Source: CAXSEF01 sp964236535
GTDB taxonomy: Bacteria; Pseudomonadota; Alphaproteobacteria; Acetobacterales; Acetobacteraceae
DNA length: 44,611 bases
Direction: 5' to 3'
Assembly (NCBI GenBank): GCA_964236535.1
Contig: CAXSEF010000017.1
Location: 1 to 44,611, forward strand
The notes beneath the pieces were generated by a model. The model was given only the letters and a program-made list of their open reading frames with translations, was not told where the DNA came from and searched no databases. Positions 44,116 to 44,611 of this stretch are shown here, in pieces. The position numbers and the translations under genes were made by a program. Each line of letters begins with the position of its first letter. Position 1 is the first letter of the stretch.

Positions 44116-44611
44116 CCGCGTGCGGCCGCATCGGGATGGCAACGGCCGAAGCGGACCGCCGGCCCGTGCGCGATGCGGTCAGGGAGTCGAGCGCATGGAG
44201 GAACTGCTCCGCGGTACCGACCGGATCGGTCAGGCGCACGGTGTTCTGGAACGACGGCGTGTCCGCGGCGCGCTCGATCTCGCCGTCGGGAAACAGGCCA
44301 AGCGTCGCGCCGCCGCTCGCCCGATCGAGCAGCAGCTGGTTGGCGAGCTGGATCGGCTCGTGGTGCAGCGAGAGCATGGTGCTGCCCGGCGCGAACAGCG
44401 CGGTGTGCAGCGCGGAGCCAGCGATGCCGGCGACCACGGCGCGGCTGCGGAACAGCTGGATCTGCGCCGCGAGGTCGAGCCGCTCGGGCAGCACGATCTC
44501 GACGCCGGCGGCCTGCAGCCTGGCACACAGCGCGTCCTCGTTGACCACGCGCAGCACCCCGGCGGACAGGCCGATCTTGGAGAGGAACACCGGGGTGTCG
44601 GACGTGTGCAG
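44063..44611 (-). CDS. GT61-type glycosyltransferase, N-terminal part off the window
   Basis: The minus-strand frame is open to the right edge, giving about 180 residues. VFLSKIGLSAGVLRVVNEDA, then GVEIVLPERLDLAAQIQLFR and AVVAGIAGSALHTALFAPGS match the C-terminal part of DUF563/GT61 glycosyltransferases, which have a glycan acceptor in polysaccharide or glycoprotein synthesis. The donor is unknown. The final residues RQARPEALPLDSAKG and the stop codon (44063-44065, in the loop of palindrome A) come from the intergenic repeat, so the natural C-terminus was probably a little shorter or different. It occupies the place beside ftsB where eno is often found in related bacteria. Confidence 0.8.
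   Translation of the reverse strand: MHTSDTPVFLSKIGLSAGVLRVVNEDALCARLQAAGVEIVLPERLDLAAQIQLFRSRAVVAGIAGSALHTALFAPGSTMLSLHHEPIQLANQLLLDRASGGATLGLFPDGEIERAADTPSFQNTVRLTDPVGTAEQFLHALDSLTASRTGRRSASAVAIPMRPHAAGRQARPEALPLDSAKG

Overview
The window is very GC-rich, its coding genes show strong G/C preference at third positions, and gene families and gene order point to an alphaproteobacterium, most likely of the Acetobacteraceae/Rhodospirillales. The strongest signs are an ftsB-pdhA-pdhB-pdhC-lpd-lipA-coq10/ratA block with a lipoyl domain fused to E1 beta, a lytic transglycosylase-dapA-smpB block, and TadE/TadG pseudopilin-type genes. It comes from a draft assembly: a 100-N scaffold gap lies inside pdhC.

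Layout. 1-5222 (minus): DUF2252 protein (its C-terminal end lies off the left edge), a polytopic membrane protein, pgpA and a lipoprotein lytic transglycosylase. 5375-9942 (plus): dapA and smpB, then two TadE-like genes and a TadG-like gene coupled through GTGA overlaps. 10011-10775 (minus): radC. 11039-19266 (minus): seven tightly packed sugar genes, namely two extended SDR epimerases, a B12-binding radical SAM enzyme, a GT4 glycosyltransferase and three tandem CgeB-like glycosyltransferases. Divergent from these is a large secreted-type protein (19761-21818) that joins two DUF4142-like helical domains to a glycine-rich RTX-like region, followed by an intrinsic terminator and cysG. 23497-26726 (minus): an ABC1/UbiB kinase overlapping an oligoendopeptidase F gene. 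26800-31496: a fatty acyl-CoA ligase, a zinc-type cation diffusion facilitator and several small genes. 31834-44611 (minus): an EF-hand protein, threonine aldolase, coq10/ratA, lipA, a RecB-type nuclease gene with the frameshifted remnant of an MBL-fold hydrolase in front of it, lpd, an SSAT-like acetyltransferase, pdhC, pdhB, pdhA, ftsB and a GT61-type protein that runs off the right edge.

The main structure not explained by genes is an intergenic repeat family. At least ten copies or fragments, from about 40 to 230 bases, sit between genes. They are built from two 18-21 base palindromes (type ccaaaggctcagcctttgg and ccagaggcagagcctctgg) with conserved arms. Copies lie mostly at gene ends, and in two cases they supply the last codons and the stop of a protein (GT61 and the acetyltransferase).

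The best candidates for undescribed biology are the seven-gene glycan cluster beside the DUF4142-RTX secreted protein, and the MBL/RecB-nuclease pair that survives here only as a broken module. The pdhC gap looks like an assembly artefact: 55-base identical ends flank the Ns, and collapsing them restores one open frame.
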